DNA of 31,098 bases from a virus, in the IMG/VR virus record IMGVR_UViG_3300047476_000933, positions 1 to 31,098 of that record. One strand, given 5' to 3'. Position 1 is the first letter of the stretch, and the number at the start of each line of letters is the position of its first letter. Position numbers and translations under genes: made by a program. The notes under the pieces are model-generated. The model was not told where the DNA came from. It saw only the letters and a program-made list of their open reading frames with translations, and made no database searches. Of the stretch, positions 18,226-24,443 are shown piece after piece.

Positions 18226-18408
18226 TTACTCCTGTTTCAAGCAGACAAATTTAACTTCTTTGGTAGTGCGTTTACCCAATGCTTCGCTTTGCTTGCCAGC
18301 GGCTAGACAAGCGGCTTCAGACTTAAATCCAGGTACACTGGTCAACGCCATGCTGTCTTTTTCGCTGAGCATACCAGCATGAAGAAATAGTACTAGAACC
18401 CAACTCAT
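18226..18408 (-). CDS. small protein with hydrophobic N-terminus
   Basis: The protein has 60 residues. The first 13 (MSWVLVLFLHAGM) are hydrophobic and could be a short signal or membrane anchor. The remainder (LTSVPGFKSEAACLAAGKQS, then KEVKFVCLKQE) resembles small proteins with two cysteines seen in bacteria and T4-like phages, which may form a disulfide in the periplasm. AAAGGT lies 7 bases before the ATG. The start overlaps the stop of the 34-aa gene upstream (ATGA at 18405-18408). Confidence 0.75.
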   Translation of the reverse strand: MSWVLVLFLHAGMLSEKDSMALTSVPGFKSEAACLAAGKQSEALGKRTTKEVKFVCLKQE

Positions 18409-18509
18409 TGTGTAACCTTTACAACTTGAAAACCTTGATCTTCAAAAAACGGAACTTCGCTTTCGTCACAATCAAACAAGAAAATATCGTAATCCCACAC
18501 TTGATACAT
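18405..18509 (-). CDS. 34-aa small acidic protein
   Basis: ATG at 18509 is preceded by AGGAG with a spacing of 7. The product (MYQVWDYDIFLFDCDESEVP, then FFEDQGFQVVKVTQ) is acidic and aromatic. It shares bases with both neighbours: its ATG overlaps the previous stop (TGATG) and its stop overlaps the next start (ATGA), the pattern of coupled genes. Coding is supported by this packing and the strong ribosome site, not by homology. Confidence 0.65.
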   Translation of the reverse strand: MYQVWDYDIFLFDCDESEVPFFEDQGFQVVKVTQ

Positions 18510-18661
18510 CAGAGTACTCCTGTCAATAGTGCCGCAAAGTTAACAGCACTGATGGTAATGTTGAAATAGCCTAGACCATTGCGCCCTTCAGCAAAGGCCT
18601 CATTGGCCCAGCGCCATGCTAGTATAACAAAGATCGCATTCAGTATCAACCAAAAATTCAT
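18509..18661 (-). CDS. 50-aa small membrane protein
   Basis: ATG at 18661 is preceded by AAAGG with a spacing of 8. The 50-residue product has two hydrophobic segments, residues 3-16 (FWLILNAIFVILAW) and 33-50 (FNITISAVNFAALLTGVL), separated by RWANEAFAEGRNG, predicting a two-pass inner-membrane hairpin. It is the first of three overlapping small genes that lead into the GLDQYA gene. It has no recognised family; a role in the host envelope during early infection is only a guess. Confidence 0.68.
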   Translation of the reverse strand: MNFWLILNAIFVILAWRWANEAFAEGRNGLGYFNITISAVNFAALLTGVL

Positions 18662-18691
18662 ATCAAAACCTTTATCGGAAGAGGGCTTATA

Positions 18692-18726
18692 TCACGCATC
18701 CGACACATTTGGTGTCACGCATCCGA
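18692..18726. repeat. two 12-base direct repeats in an intergenic gap
   Basis: TCACGCATCCGA occurs at 18692-18703 and again at 18715-18726 (23-base period), in the 95-base gap between the AAA+ ATPase gene and the 50-aa membrane protein gene. The period is about two helical turns, fitting binding of a protein on one DNA face. There is no T-tract to make it a terminator. Confidence 0.6.
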
Positions 18727-18756
18727 ATGCCTCTTACGCACACGGCAGGGGTTAAC

Positions 18757-19779
18757 TTATGCAGACTTCATGCAGGTAGTCTGAGCCATTGCCTTCCAGC
18801 GGAGGGGAAAGCTCTTGTACAGTTGAGCAATCTTCACTGCCATACGAAGCGACATCTCGCGCAATTTGTTCTTGTTAGTATCCATGAAGTCAATGATTTC
18901 GTCTTGACCTTCGGGTGCAATATCCATGTCTTCGAACAGCTCGCCGCTCTTGGCAATCTGACGAATACGGAGAATCTTGTCACGCATGGTGTCCAAAGTC
19001 AGATCCAGATAGTGACAACGGCTCTGCAGAGCATCCAGGTGATCCTTGAGCTTCTGGCTCTTGAAGCTGTCAAACTTCAAGTTGGTAATAAAGATAACAC
19101 TACCCTTGAACTCGAAGCTGTCCGGAATGCCTTCGCGGCGCAGGACAGAGCTCTCCGACAGCCAAGAAATCTTGCGCTTCTTGCCGGAGTCCAGGGCGCC
19201 TTTCAGCAGGTTCAGACTCACATCGTCCAGCAGGATGCTGTCGCAGTCGTCGAACACAACCATGCAGTTGGGGTCGGAATACTTGTACAGGGTCTGGTAC
19301 AGACCGATAGGAGTAGCAGAACCTTTGACAACTTCAGCACGGAGGCGCTTGCCAGCCAGTTGGTCCAGCAGGGTAGCCTTTTCAACTTCACGCTCAACGG
19401 AGAAGCTTTTGCCAACACCAGGAGGGCCAGATACGATAACAGCACGGATCTCGCCGCTGATTGCGGCCTTGGTCATATCGGTAAGGATCTCAAAACGCTC
19501 GGCAATTTCAGCCATGCGCTCTTCGTCAGTTTGAGTAGGAGCCACTTCGGCAGAAGCAATGGTAACAGCATCAGTGCCAGTTACAAACTCGTAGTCGCCA
19601 GGACCTTCAACCTTGATACGGATTTCTTCAGGGAAACCTTCGTATGCACCGCCATTCAGAACAGTAACATAACCGCCTTTGGCAGTCTTCTTGTATTGCT
19701 CAACAAGAGCAAACACTTTGCCAGAAGCATCGAAGTTACGATACATGCCAGTTTTGATGCGGACGAATGCTTGGGACAT
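18757..19779 (-). CDS. AAA+ ATPase
   Basis: The ATG at 19779 (MSQAFVRIKTGMYRNFD) has AGGAG 5 bases upstream and lies downstream of a strong promoter, so I use it rather than the longer frame. The 340-residue protein has Walker A GPPGVGKS at 118-125, Walker B VVFDDCD at 174-180, a sensor-1 asparagine in FITNL at 230-234 and a possible arginine finger at SR 253-254. The N-terminal 100 residues are a separate domain. The C-terminal part is helical. It resembles AAA+ proteins of T4-like cyanophages, whose target is unknown. Codons end in C or G far more often than in the neighbours (CTG, CGC, GAG), suggesting high expression or recent acquisition. Confidence 0.88.
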   Translation of the reverse strand: MSQAFVRIKTGMYRNFDASGKVFALVEQYKKTAKGGYVTVLNGGAYEGFPEEIRIKVEGPGDYEFVTGTDAVTIASAEVAPTQTDEERMAEIAERFEILTDMTKAAISGEIRAVIVSGPPGVGKSFSVEREVEKATLLDQLAGKRLRAEVVKGSATPIGLYQTLYKYSDPNCMVVFDDCDSILLDDVSLNLLKGALDSGKKRKISWLSESSVLRREGIPDSFEFKGSVIFITNLKFDSFKSQKLKDHLDALQSRCHYLDLTLDTMRDKILRIRQIAKSGELFEDMDIAPEGQDEIIDFMDTNKNKLREMSLRMAVKIAQLYKSFPLRWKAMAQTTCMKSA

Positions 19780-19810
19780 TTGGGCTCCTTTGTGTGTCTG
19801 TATGCTATCT

Positions 19811-19839
19811 ATTATACTGTTAAACGGTTTCTTGGTCAA
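19811..19839 (-). promoter_or_regulatory. sigma-70-type promoter TTGACC-17-TATAAT
   Basis: TTGACC (19839-19834) and TATAAT (19816-19811) are 17 bases apart, upstream of the AAA+ ATPase gene and giving a leader of about 25 bases that holds a good ribosome site. The -35 is inside an inverted repeat (AAACGGTT at 19822-19829, AACCGTTT at 19838-19845) and inside the last codons of the 48-aa gene. Confidence 0.8.
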
Positions 19840-19966
19840 CCGTTTTTTCCAACAATTCTTGTTGCGAAAAAACAACACCACCGTAGGCTTGTTGAAATTG
19901 CAGGGCAACAGCCTTCAGGAAAAAAGTGTATACTTTACCATTACCAGTGATCAGTGTGTACTGCAT
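19820..19966 (-). CDS. 48-aa small protein
   Basis: ATG at 19966 is preceded by AAGGAAAACGAC, a good ribosome site, about 24 bases after the TATAAT box of a strong promoter. The product begins MQYTLITGNGKVYTFFLKAV and continues ALQFQQAYGGVVFSQQELLE. It looks like a small beta-alpha protein, close in style to conserved small proteins of T4-like phages. Its 3' end contains the -35 element and inverted repeat of the next promoter. The frame is supported by its own promoter and ribosome site and by an ordinary amino-acid mix. Confidence 0.75.
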   Translation of the reverse strand: MQYTLITGNGKVYTFFLKAVALQFQQAYGGVVFSQQELLEKTVDQETV

Positions 19967-19989
19967 GTCGTTTTCCTTACTATGCATCT

Positions 19990-20018
19990 ATTATAAGGCA
20001 AAACAAAAAACCCGTCAA
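19990..20018 (-). promoter_or_regulatory. sigma-70-type promoter TTGACG-17-TATAAT inside a terminator
   Basis: TTGACG (20018-20013) and TATAAT (19995-19990) are 17 bases apart. The -35 is part of the stem-loop of the terminator at 20001-20029 and the T-tract lies in the spacer, so termination and re-initiation share the same bases. It drives the 48-aa gene. Confidence 0.8.
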
Positions 20019-20029
20019 CCTGGACGGGT
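20001..20029 (-). terminator. rho-independent terminator overlapping a promoter
   Basis: ACCCGTC and GACGGGT (20010-20016 and 20023-20029) form a 7-pair stem with a 6-base loop, followed on the minus strand by TTTTTTGTTTTG. It closes the transcript of the toxin-like gene. Confidence 0.82.
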
Positions 20030-20065
20030 ATTATAGTATAAAAGTATTAATTTAATACTAGAGTA

Positions 20066-20434
20066 TTAATCGGTATTAAAAATTTGATTTGATAATTGTC
20101 TTGATAAACTTTTTTGCTTTTTAATATTAGCAGGTTGCCCTGTACCCATTTCGTCATGAGAAAATAATCCATATAATTTAATTTGTGTTGGATTAAATCC
20201 CGAAATTAGATACACAATACTAATATCGTGAGTTAAATGTGCATGTCTGAGTTTTGGAACAGCATTTGAAAAAAATCCGCCACCGCGAAATGGTTTATCG
20301 CTCGAGCCATATGGCGCAATAGGATTTAATGATTTAGATCTAATAAATTCATCAAATTTTTTTACAATTTGAGGATTTCTAGATCTTTCAATATAGGTGC
20401 TTTTAAAGAGATCGCAATACTGAAATTTAACCAT
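20066..20434 (-). CDS. RelE/ParE-like toxin candidate
   Basis: The protein has 122 residues. The second half (FSNAVPKLRHAHLTHDISIV, then YLISGFNPTQIKLYGLFSHD and EMGTGQP) follows the pattern of RelE/YafQ-type mRNA interferases: a basic L-R-H segment, a D-I-x-I-V-Y strand and an L-Y-x-x-x-x-H-D-E strand. The N-terminal half is helical (IVKKFDEFIRSKSLNPIAPY). The gene overlaps a small acidic gene upstream by 8 bases, the usual order antitoxin then toxin. A strong terminator follows. The fold assignment rests on pattern only, so another small host-shutoff protein is possible. GGAAA lies before the ATG. Confidence 0.72.
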   Translation of the reverse strand: MVKFQYCDLFKSTYIERSRNPQIVKKFDEFIRSKSLNPIAPYGSSDKPFRGGGFFSNAVPKLRHAHLTHDISIVYLISGFNPTQIKLYGLFSHDEMGTGQPANIKKQKSLSRQLSNQIFNTD

Positions 20435-20618
20435 TATTTTTCCACTGTTCTAATTCTGACAGTAATTGATCTCCAGTTAAAGGCTCTGACCAAATACCAG
20501 ACTGATTTGCTTCAACAATTTTTGCCAAATCTTCTGTGCTAAAAGGACCGTCGTTGGTAATGTCAATTGCTTCACGCAACAATTCGGCTTTAGTAAGGAT
20601 AATGTCTTTAGCGTTCAT
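20427..20618 (-). CDS. antitoxin-like partner protein
   Basis: I choose the ATG at 20618 (MNAKDIILTKAELLREAIDI), giving a 63-residue acidic protein; the upstream ATG at 20645 would add nine residues that overlap the previous gene. The sequence is helical with a C-terminal ELEQWKNNG tail, consistent with a toxin-neutralising protein, but no DNA-binding motif is clear. No Shine-Dalgarno sequence is seen. The stop overlaps the toxin-like gene by 8 bases, so the two are co-translated. Identification comes from position and size. Confidence 0.65.
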   Translation of the reverse strand: MNAKDIILTKAELLREAIDITNDGPFSTEDLAKIVEANQSGIWSEPLTGDQLLSELEQWKNNG

Positions 20619-20620
20619 AG

Positions 20621-21019
20621 TCAAGTATTTATGGGTTTGTAACAATCTTTAAGTCCTAGCCAATTATAAGCTTCTCCGGGTGTGATATTAGTAAGGTATT
20701 TTTGATACACAGGTTGCAGTTTTCTTTTATACCACTGAAACATACTAGAACCTGTAGAGTTAGTCTTAAGAGTGTGCTCCCAGTTTTCACTATCTTCAAA
20801 TGCACCCATGGACCACAGATAATACAAATGACTATCAGCGGCACGGCGCATTTCAGGAGTAGGACCTGATCCCATAAAGAATGAAGATATTTGCATTAGT
20901 GCGTGGGCCTGAGTCATTCTTAGACCGTTCCAGGCGCAAAGTACTTCATCAAATTTTTCGTCGTACCAAAATACAGGACGGGGACCTAGTAGGCTCAATA
21001 AAATGTATTCAGACTGCAT
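20621..21019 (-). CDS. conserved hypothetical protein
   Basis: The ATG at 21019 (MQSEYILLSLLGPRPVFWYD) has GGAA just upstream and gives 132 residues; an ATG at 21064 would overlap the previous gene by 56 bases. Aromatic-rich segments (EVLCAWNGLRMTQAHALMQI, then SHLYYLWSMGAFEDSENWEH) suggest a helical, possibly nucleic-acid or membrane-associated protein, but I recognise no family. It overlaps the nucleotidyltransferase gene by 11 bases, so the two may work together. Confidence 0.7.
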   Translation of the reverse strand: MQSEYILLSLLGPRPVFWYDEKFDEVLCAWNGLRMTQAHALMQISSFFMGSGPTPEMRRAADSHLYYLWSMGAFEDSENWEHTLKTNSTGSSMFQWYKRKLQPVYQKYLTNITPGEAYNWLGLKDCYKPINT

Positions 21020-21659
21020 CGTATTCCAACTGTGGTTTAGACCAATCAATTTGTGCTCGGGCACTCTCGATTTGCTCTAGTAATGTTTCACAAGGGCGAT
21101 ACCCATAGACTATGTACTTGATCATTCTAGGTACGATATGACTAGGTACATGGTTTGAAGTTAGTCGCAATACTCGATTCTTAATATCAGGCACAGTAGA
21201 ATCGCCAACAACCATTTTGCGCCCATCAGTAACTAATTGACAAACTGTAAAGTCAAAACTCTTAATTACATCCTGTGCAGAATCAAAAAATCTACGACGG
21301 ATAATTTGCAGAACATGCGTTTCTTCGGGATGATAGAGTTTATAACTAATGGCATTATCTGTTGCATAAACTTCGCTTGCGCCTAGTGCAACAATGGCTT
21401 CTTTGGCTTGGTTAAACTGCTCTGGGCTAGAAAACCAAAAATCCCAATCGCTTTGATTTAGAGGTTGTCCTAGATAAAATTTTCTAACAGAACCTCCTGC
21501 AAGCCAAGGACCTTTGTCAATATCCAAGTTCATATATTCTGCCAGTTTTGCACCAAACATACTAGGTATCAATGGCCTGTCGGGTGTTTCGGGCAATTCA
21601 ACTCGAGACTTTGAATATGTTTCAAAGGCCCCAGAAAGTATTTCCATTACAGAGGCCAT
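21009..21659 (-). CDS. nucleotidyltransferase, CCA-adding/poly(A)-polymerase-like head domain
   Basis: The protein has 216 residues. Residues 52-62 (WLAGGSVRKFY) and 70-76 (SDWDFWF) carry the GGS-x-R/K and D-x-D motifs of the Pol-beta nucleotidyltransferase fold as arranged in CCA-adding enzymes and poly(A) polymerases; D71 and D73 would bind metal. KSFDFTVCQLV (133-143) matches the F-D-F-T strand that follows. The neck, body and tail domains of true CCA enzymes are missing, so the product may add nucleotides to another RNA or protein. GAGGAA lies before the ATG, which overlaps the previous stop (TAATG). Confidence 0.8.
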   Translation of the reverse strand: MASVMEILSGAFETYSKSRVELPETPDRPLIPSMFGAKLAEYMNLDIDKGPWLAGGSVRKFYLGQPLNQSDWDFWFSSPEQFNQAKEAIVALGASEVYATDNAISYKLYHPEETHVLQIIRRRFFDSAQDVIKSFDFTVCQLVTDGRKMVVGDSTVPDIKNRVLRLTSNHVPSHIVPRMIKYIVYGYRPCETLLEQIESARAQIDWSKPQLEYDAV

Positions 21660-21829
21660 TAAACTAGTTCCTCTACAATGCCTAACACTTCAGCGGCAAT
21701 AAGGAACACTCCTGCCAGGAACAGGTTTCCGGGCCAGATTAAAGAGATGCCAGCCGCAATTCGTGTGGCACTTTTAACAAGGCTCACATAAAAGTGACCT
21801 TTACTTGGGTCTTTAGGTTGGATTTCCAC
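21659..21829 (-). CDS. 56-aa small membrane protein
   Basis: A GTG at 21829 opens a frame of 56 residues (MEIQPKDPSKGHFYVSLVKS, then ATRIAAGISLIWPGNLFLAG and VFLIAAEVLGIVEELV). The second half is hydrophobic with a proline and glycine in the middle, predicting one long or two short membrane segments. AAAGGA lies 9 bases before the GTG, inside the end of the previous gene, which overlaps by 17 bases. The stop shares a base with the next ATG (TAATG). No in-frame ATG exists, so the GTG start is needed. Confidence 0.7.
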   Translation of the reverse strand: MEIQPKDPSKGHFYVSLVKSATRIAAGISLIWPGNLFLAGVFLIAAEVLGIVEELV

Positions 21830-21974
21830 GATTAAACCATCCTTTAATTATTTTAAACAAATTATAAAATCTCATACTATGAGTATTAATCATAGGAGGA
21901 TGCAATGGACACCTACCTTGCCGATACTCGCAGTCGGGACTATACTCTTTTCTGCAAATTATGCATTTTGTCAT
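21813..21974 (-). CDS. small CxxC zinc-ribbon-like protein
   Basis: ATG at 21974 (MTKCIICRKEYSPDCEYRQG) is preceded by AAAGGAT with a good spacing. The 53-residue product has cysteines at C4, C7, C15 and C22 followed by PLHPP, suggesting a small zinc site made by the four cysteines. The tail (MRFYNLFKIIKGWFNRGNPT) is basic and amphipathic. A longer frame back to 22061 overlaps the SWIM gene and is not used. The start is 2 bases after the SWIM stop, so the two zinc-binding proteins are co-translated. Confidence 0.75.
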   Translation of the reverse strand: MTKCIICRKEYSPDCEYRQGRCPLHPPMINTHSMRFYNLFKIIKGWFNRGNPT

Positions 21975-21975
21975 A

Positions 21976-22308
21976 TTAATCCTTTGGCGCCAGATCCAAA
22001 TGTTTACAGGCACCACGATAGGTATAACCCGGGCAAGAACAACGCCAATGGCCATCTGCACGAGTTAGATTATACACAGAACCTTTACTGCCCTCAACCT
22101 TAATGGACTCGGGTTCAGTTTCCACAGACTTGACTACCACAAATGTACGACCACGACGATCAAATTTGATGGGCTTCTTAAAGGTAAATTTTTTCTTTGT
22201 ACCTTTACGAATGTAGGCGGTCATCTCTGTCAGACTGTCATTGACATAGTAAATGTGATTGGGCGTAGCCGCATCGGGCCAGACAGTGGTTTCTTGTACG
22301 ATCTTCAT
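21976..22308 (-). CDS. SWIM zinc-finger protein
   Basis: I choose the ATG at 22308 (MKIVQETTVWPDAATPNHIY), because a strong promoter places the start of transcription there; a longer frame to 22347 reads through a terminator hairpin. The 110-residue protein ends with C90-x-C92-x8-C101-x-H103 (HWRCSCPGYTYRGACKHLDL), the SWIM zinc-finger signature CxC-xn-CxH. The middle is basic (RKGTKKKFTFKKPIKFDRRG). SWIM fingers bind nucleic acid or protein partners; small free-standing SWIM proteins occur in T4-like cyanophages to my knowledge. The message is probably leaderless, since no good Shine-Dalgarno sequence is present. Confidence 0.82.
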   Translation of the reverse strand: MKIVQETTVWPDAATPNHIYYVNDSLTEMTAYIRKGTKKKFTFKKPIKFDRRGRTFVVVKSVETEPESIKVEGSKGSVYNLTRADGHWRCSCPGYTYRGACKHLDLAPKD

Positions 22309-22314
22309 GTGCCT

Positions 22315-22343
22315 ATTATAGCAAAATAAAAGCCCTTGGTCAA
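22315..22343 (-). promoter_or_regulatory. sigma-70-type promoter TTGACC-17-TATAAT, start on the ATG
   Basis: TTGACC (22343-22338) and TATAAT (22320-22315) are 17 bases apart, and the ATG at 22308 is 6 bases after the -10. The -35 spans the loop and part of one stem of the terminator at 22322-22355. It drives the SWIM gene and its followers. Confidence 0.82.
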
Positions 22344-22355
22344 TCAAGGGCTTTT
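22322..22355 (-). terminator. rho-independent terminator overlapping a promoter
   Basis: AAAAGCCCTTG and CAAGGGCTTTT (22328-22338 and 22345-22355) make an 11-pair stem with a 6-base loop, followed on the minus strand by ATTTTGC. It closes the glycan cassette transcript 5 bases after the stop of the 55-aa gene. Confidence 0.83.
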
Positions 22356-22360
22356 AGTAC

Positions 22361-22528
22361 TTAGGTATTAGTTTTTAGATAGTGTCGGTATTCCCGTTTT
22401 AACCACCAGCGATAACGGTTAAAATACTGTGGCAAGTCGTGATCTCTGGGCTGTTGCCAAGCATCTAGTTCATCTAAATGTTCGAACCACTTGTTTTGTA
22501 ACCATTGCCTAAATGACGGATTGGTCAT
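22361..22528 (-). CDS. 55-aa basic protein, W-rich
   Basis: ATG at 22528 follows TAGAGGAGATCAAA, an excellent ribosome site, 11 bases after the GT4 stop. The product begins MTNPSFRQWLQNKWFEHLDE and has PQYFNRYRWWLKREYRHYLK near its end. This resembles small W-rich proteins of T4-like cyanophages that I recall with WLxxKWxEHxxE and a WWLKREY tail. It is the last gene before the terminator. The function is unknown. Confidence 0.8.
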   Translation of the reverse strand: MTNPSFRQWLQNKWFEHLDELDAWQQPRDHDLPQYFNRYRWWLKREYRHYLKTNT

Positions 22529-22539
22529 TTTGATCTCCT

Positions 22540-23676
22540 CTACTTGGGTATTATTTTACTAGTAAAGTCAAGACTTTGTCTACCTGGATTTGGTTCATAC
22601 CAGCCGTTTCCGGTATAGATGTTAAGAACATCTTGAAAGTATTCTTCGTACATTTGGGCCACACGGTCTAGGCTAAAGTTTTCCAAGGCCCAGGTGCGAC
22701 AGTTTTCGGGTTTGATTCGATCAATATTTTGGGCCGCCCAGACAAACTGTTCAAAGGTGCGACAGCGATACCCAGTTAACCCGTTGATATTATTTTCTGT
22801 AAATGATCCCCAGTCGGTACTAATAGTCGGGGTACCCGACATAAGCATTTCGATTTGAACCCCACCAAAAGGTTCTACATACATACTAGGCACAAAGGCT
22901 GCTCTAGCTCGACTCATTAATTGTTTTCGAGTTTTAATATCGGCATAGCCGACAAACTCTACATGGTCAGGAATCTTTTCGTAACCCATGTCTGCTAGAC
23001 TTCCTTGGCCAGCAATCTTTAATCGTGCTCCAATTTTTTCTGTTGCTTGGATTGCAACATGCACTCCTTTACCATCATATACTCTTCCAACAAACAAGAA
23101 ATAATCTTCTTTCTCTTCCGGTGTATATTCAAAATCATCAGGGTCAAAATAATTAGGGATAACAACATCATACCAATCCTGTTTACAACGGCCTACAGCT
23201 TCTAGCCCATAATAGGCATGATAGATAGCATAACTTTCAAAAATTTTAAATCTAGCAAAATGCCCACCAGCATAACCAATACCGGGTTCAACTACAATCA
23301 TATCAGGATGTGCATCACAAATTGGTTTATGACCCCAGCCCCAAAAAGGCAGTAGGAAATCGTTCTTCTGTTTTCGTTGGCCGATTTCTCTAATGGCATT
23401 TCTATAGAATGTTTGATATGCATGATCGTTTACATCGAACTTAAAGAAGTTTTTACGCCAATCGTAATTACCATAGGCTTTTTCTAAATCTTCGTTGCCG
23501 ATTACATCAACATGCTCGTTGCAGACAACATCACTGTCTGGGTGACCATAATGAATAATTTCGTGACCGCGGGCCTTCATCATCTTGCCAAACTTCCATA
23601 CTTTTTGGGTATAGGCACAGGCATTGTATTGTTTGTTAGTTACGGTATGGGGTAATCCTAGAATGTGAAATCTCAT
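22540..23676 (-). CDS. GT4-family glycosyltransferase
   Basis: The 378-residue protein has the C-terminal Rossmann domain of GT4 enzymes: [20 protein letters not shown] (192-211), KIAGQG (220-225), VEFVGYADI (239-247), and the nucleotide-sugar motif E268-x7-E276 in EPFGGVQIE, then TPTISTDWG. The N-terminal acceptor domain starts [14 protein letters not shown] and lacks a signal peptide, so it acts in the cytoplasm. Acceptor and sugar cannot be told from the sequence. Its start overlaps the DUF5672-like gene (ATGA at 23673-23676). It is one of six genes in a sugar-modifying cassette. Confidence 0.9.
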   Translation of the reverse strand: MRFHILGLPHTVTNKQYNACAYTQKVWKFGKMMKARGHEIIHYGHPDSDVVCNEHVDVIGNEDLEKAYGNYDWRKNFFKFDVNDHAYQTFYRNAIREIGQRKQKNDFLLPFWGWGHKPICDAHPDMIVVEPGIGYAGGHFARFKIFESYAIYHAYYGLEAVGRCKQDWYDVVIPNYFDPDDFEYTPEEKEDYFLFVGRVYDGKGVHVAIQATEKIGARLKIAGQGSLADMGYEKIPDHVEFVGYADIKTRKQLMSRARAAFVPSMYVEPFGGVQIEMLMSGTPTISTDWGSFTENNINGLTGYRCRTFEQFVWAAQNIDRIKPENCRTWALENFSLDRVAQMYEEYFQDVLNIYTGNGWYEPNPGRQSLDFTSKIIPK

Positions 23677-24443
23677 TGTTGTTCTTTGTTATATAAGATG
23701 CTTTCCAGTTTGGTTAATGTAGACACATAGTTTTTAGCCAAACACAGTTGTACAAATGTATGTAGCTGATCATCGTACCAATGATTAGGTTTTGGTGTTG
23801 AGTCTAAAAACCTCATTGTGTCATCTTCGTTGAAGTACAAAGGACTATTAAATGCCCCGTGGAAACCAAATGTTCGACCAGTAAAGTTATTCCATTCATG
23901 ACCAAATTGGTCAGCTAGTGCAATAGGTGCATAATTGATATTGTATTTGCTTCTCAAGTAACCAGAAAAACCTTGGCATATTACTGCATCTTCGTTGCTG
24001 GTTCTTTGCCCCGGAGAAGTTGCTATAGAGGTATCTTGTAATGCTGACAATAGTCTAAGGCTACGGAGAGAAAAGCCGCCGTTACCAACTCGTTCATCAG
24101 GAGCTATCCATTGAAACCTATCGGGCCAGACTGGACCAATGTAATCGTATTGATAAAAATCATTGTTCCAAAACTTACTGTTAACTGCCATACCGTCGTG
24201 CTGTATGACTAAAACAAAATCTGTTTTAATATGAGGGAATAGACCTTTAAGGCACAGTTGGTTATAGTCGTCTTTGTTGAACGCATCGGGCAATTGTACA
24301 AAACGGCCGTAGTCAACAACAGGCCGATCGCTAAAAACAACAACATCTTCCCACTCAGGTAAATTCTTTAAAGTTGTTTCGATGGAAAACTTCATCATAT
24401 CATGATTGTTATTTCCAGCAATGGCAACTGTTATCTTTTTCAT
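23673..24443 (-). CDS. DUF5672-type glycosyltransferase-like protein
   Basis: The protein has 256 residues. [20 protein letters not shown] (81-100), [17 protein letters not shown] (119-128) and NEDAVIC (150-156) are the hallmarks of the DUF5672 family, which has a GT-A-like fold; HDG at 82-84 would take the metal-binding role of a DxD motif. The N-terminal strand ([12 protein letters not shown]) fits a nucleotide-sugar-binding fold. The gene overlaps the genes on both sides by 4 bases. The family occurs in bacterial polysaccharide loci and large phages; the acceptor is unknown. Confidence 0.85.
   Translation of the reverse strand: MKKITVAIAGNNNHDMMKFSIETTLKNLPEWEDVVVFSDRPVVDYGRFVQLPDAFNKDDYNQLCLKGLFPHIKTDFVLVIQHDGMAVNSKFWNNDFYQYDYIGPVWPDRFQWIAPDERVGNGGFSLRSLRLLSALQDTSIATSPGQRTSNEDAVICQGFSGYLRSKYNINYAPIALADQFGHEWNNFTGRTFGFHGAFNSPLYFNEDDTMRFLDSTPKPNHWYDDQLHTFVQLCLAKNYVSTLTKLESILYNKEQQ

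Noticed and set aside
18709-19950. 413-codon plus-strand open frame opposite the AAA+ ATPase gene
   Set aside because: It mirrors a gene with C/G-ending codons, has no ribosome site or domain, and covers the ATPase gene, its promoter and the 48-aa gene.
20626-20633. CATAAATA as a late promoter for the antitoxin-like gene
   Set aside because: It has one mismatch and 7 bases to the ATG, and it lies in coding sequence; this is too weak to call.
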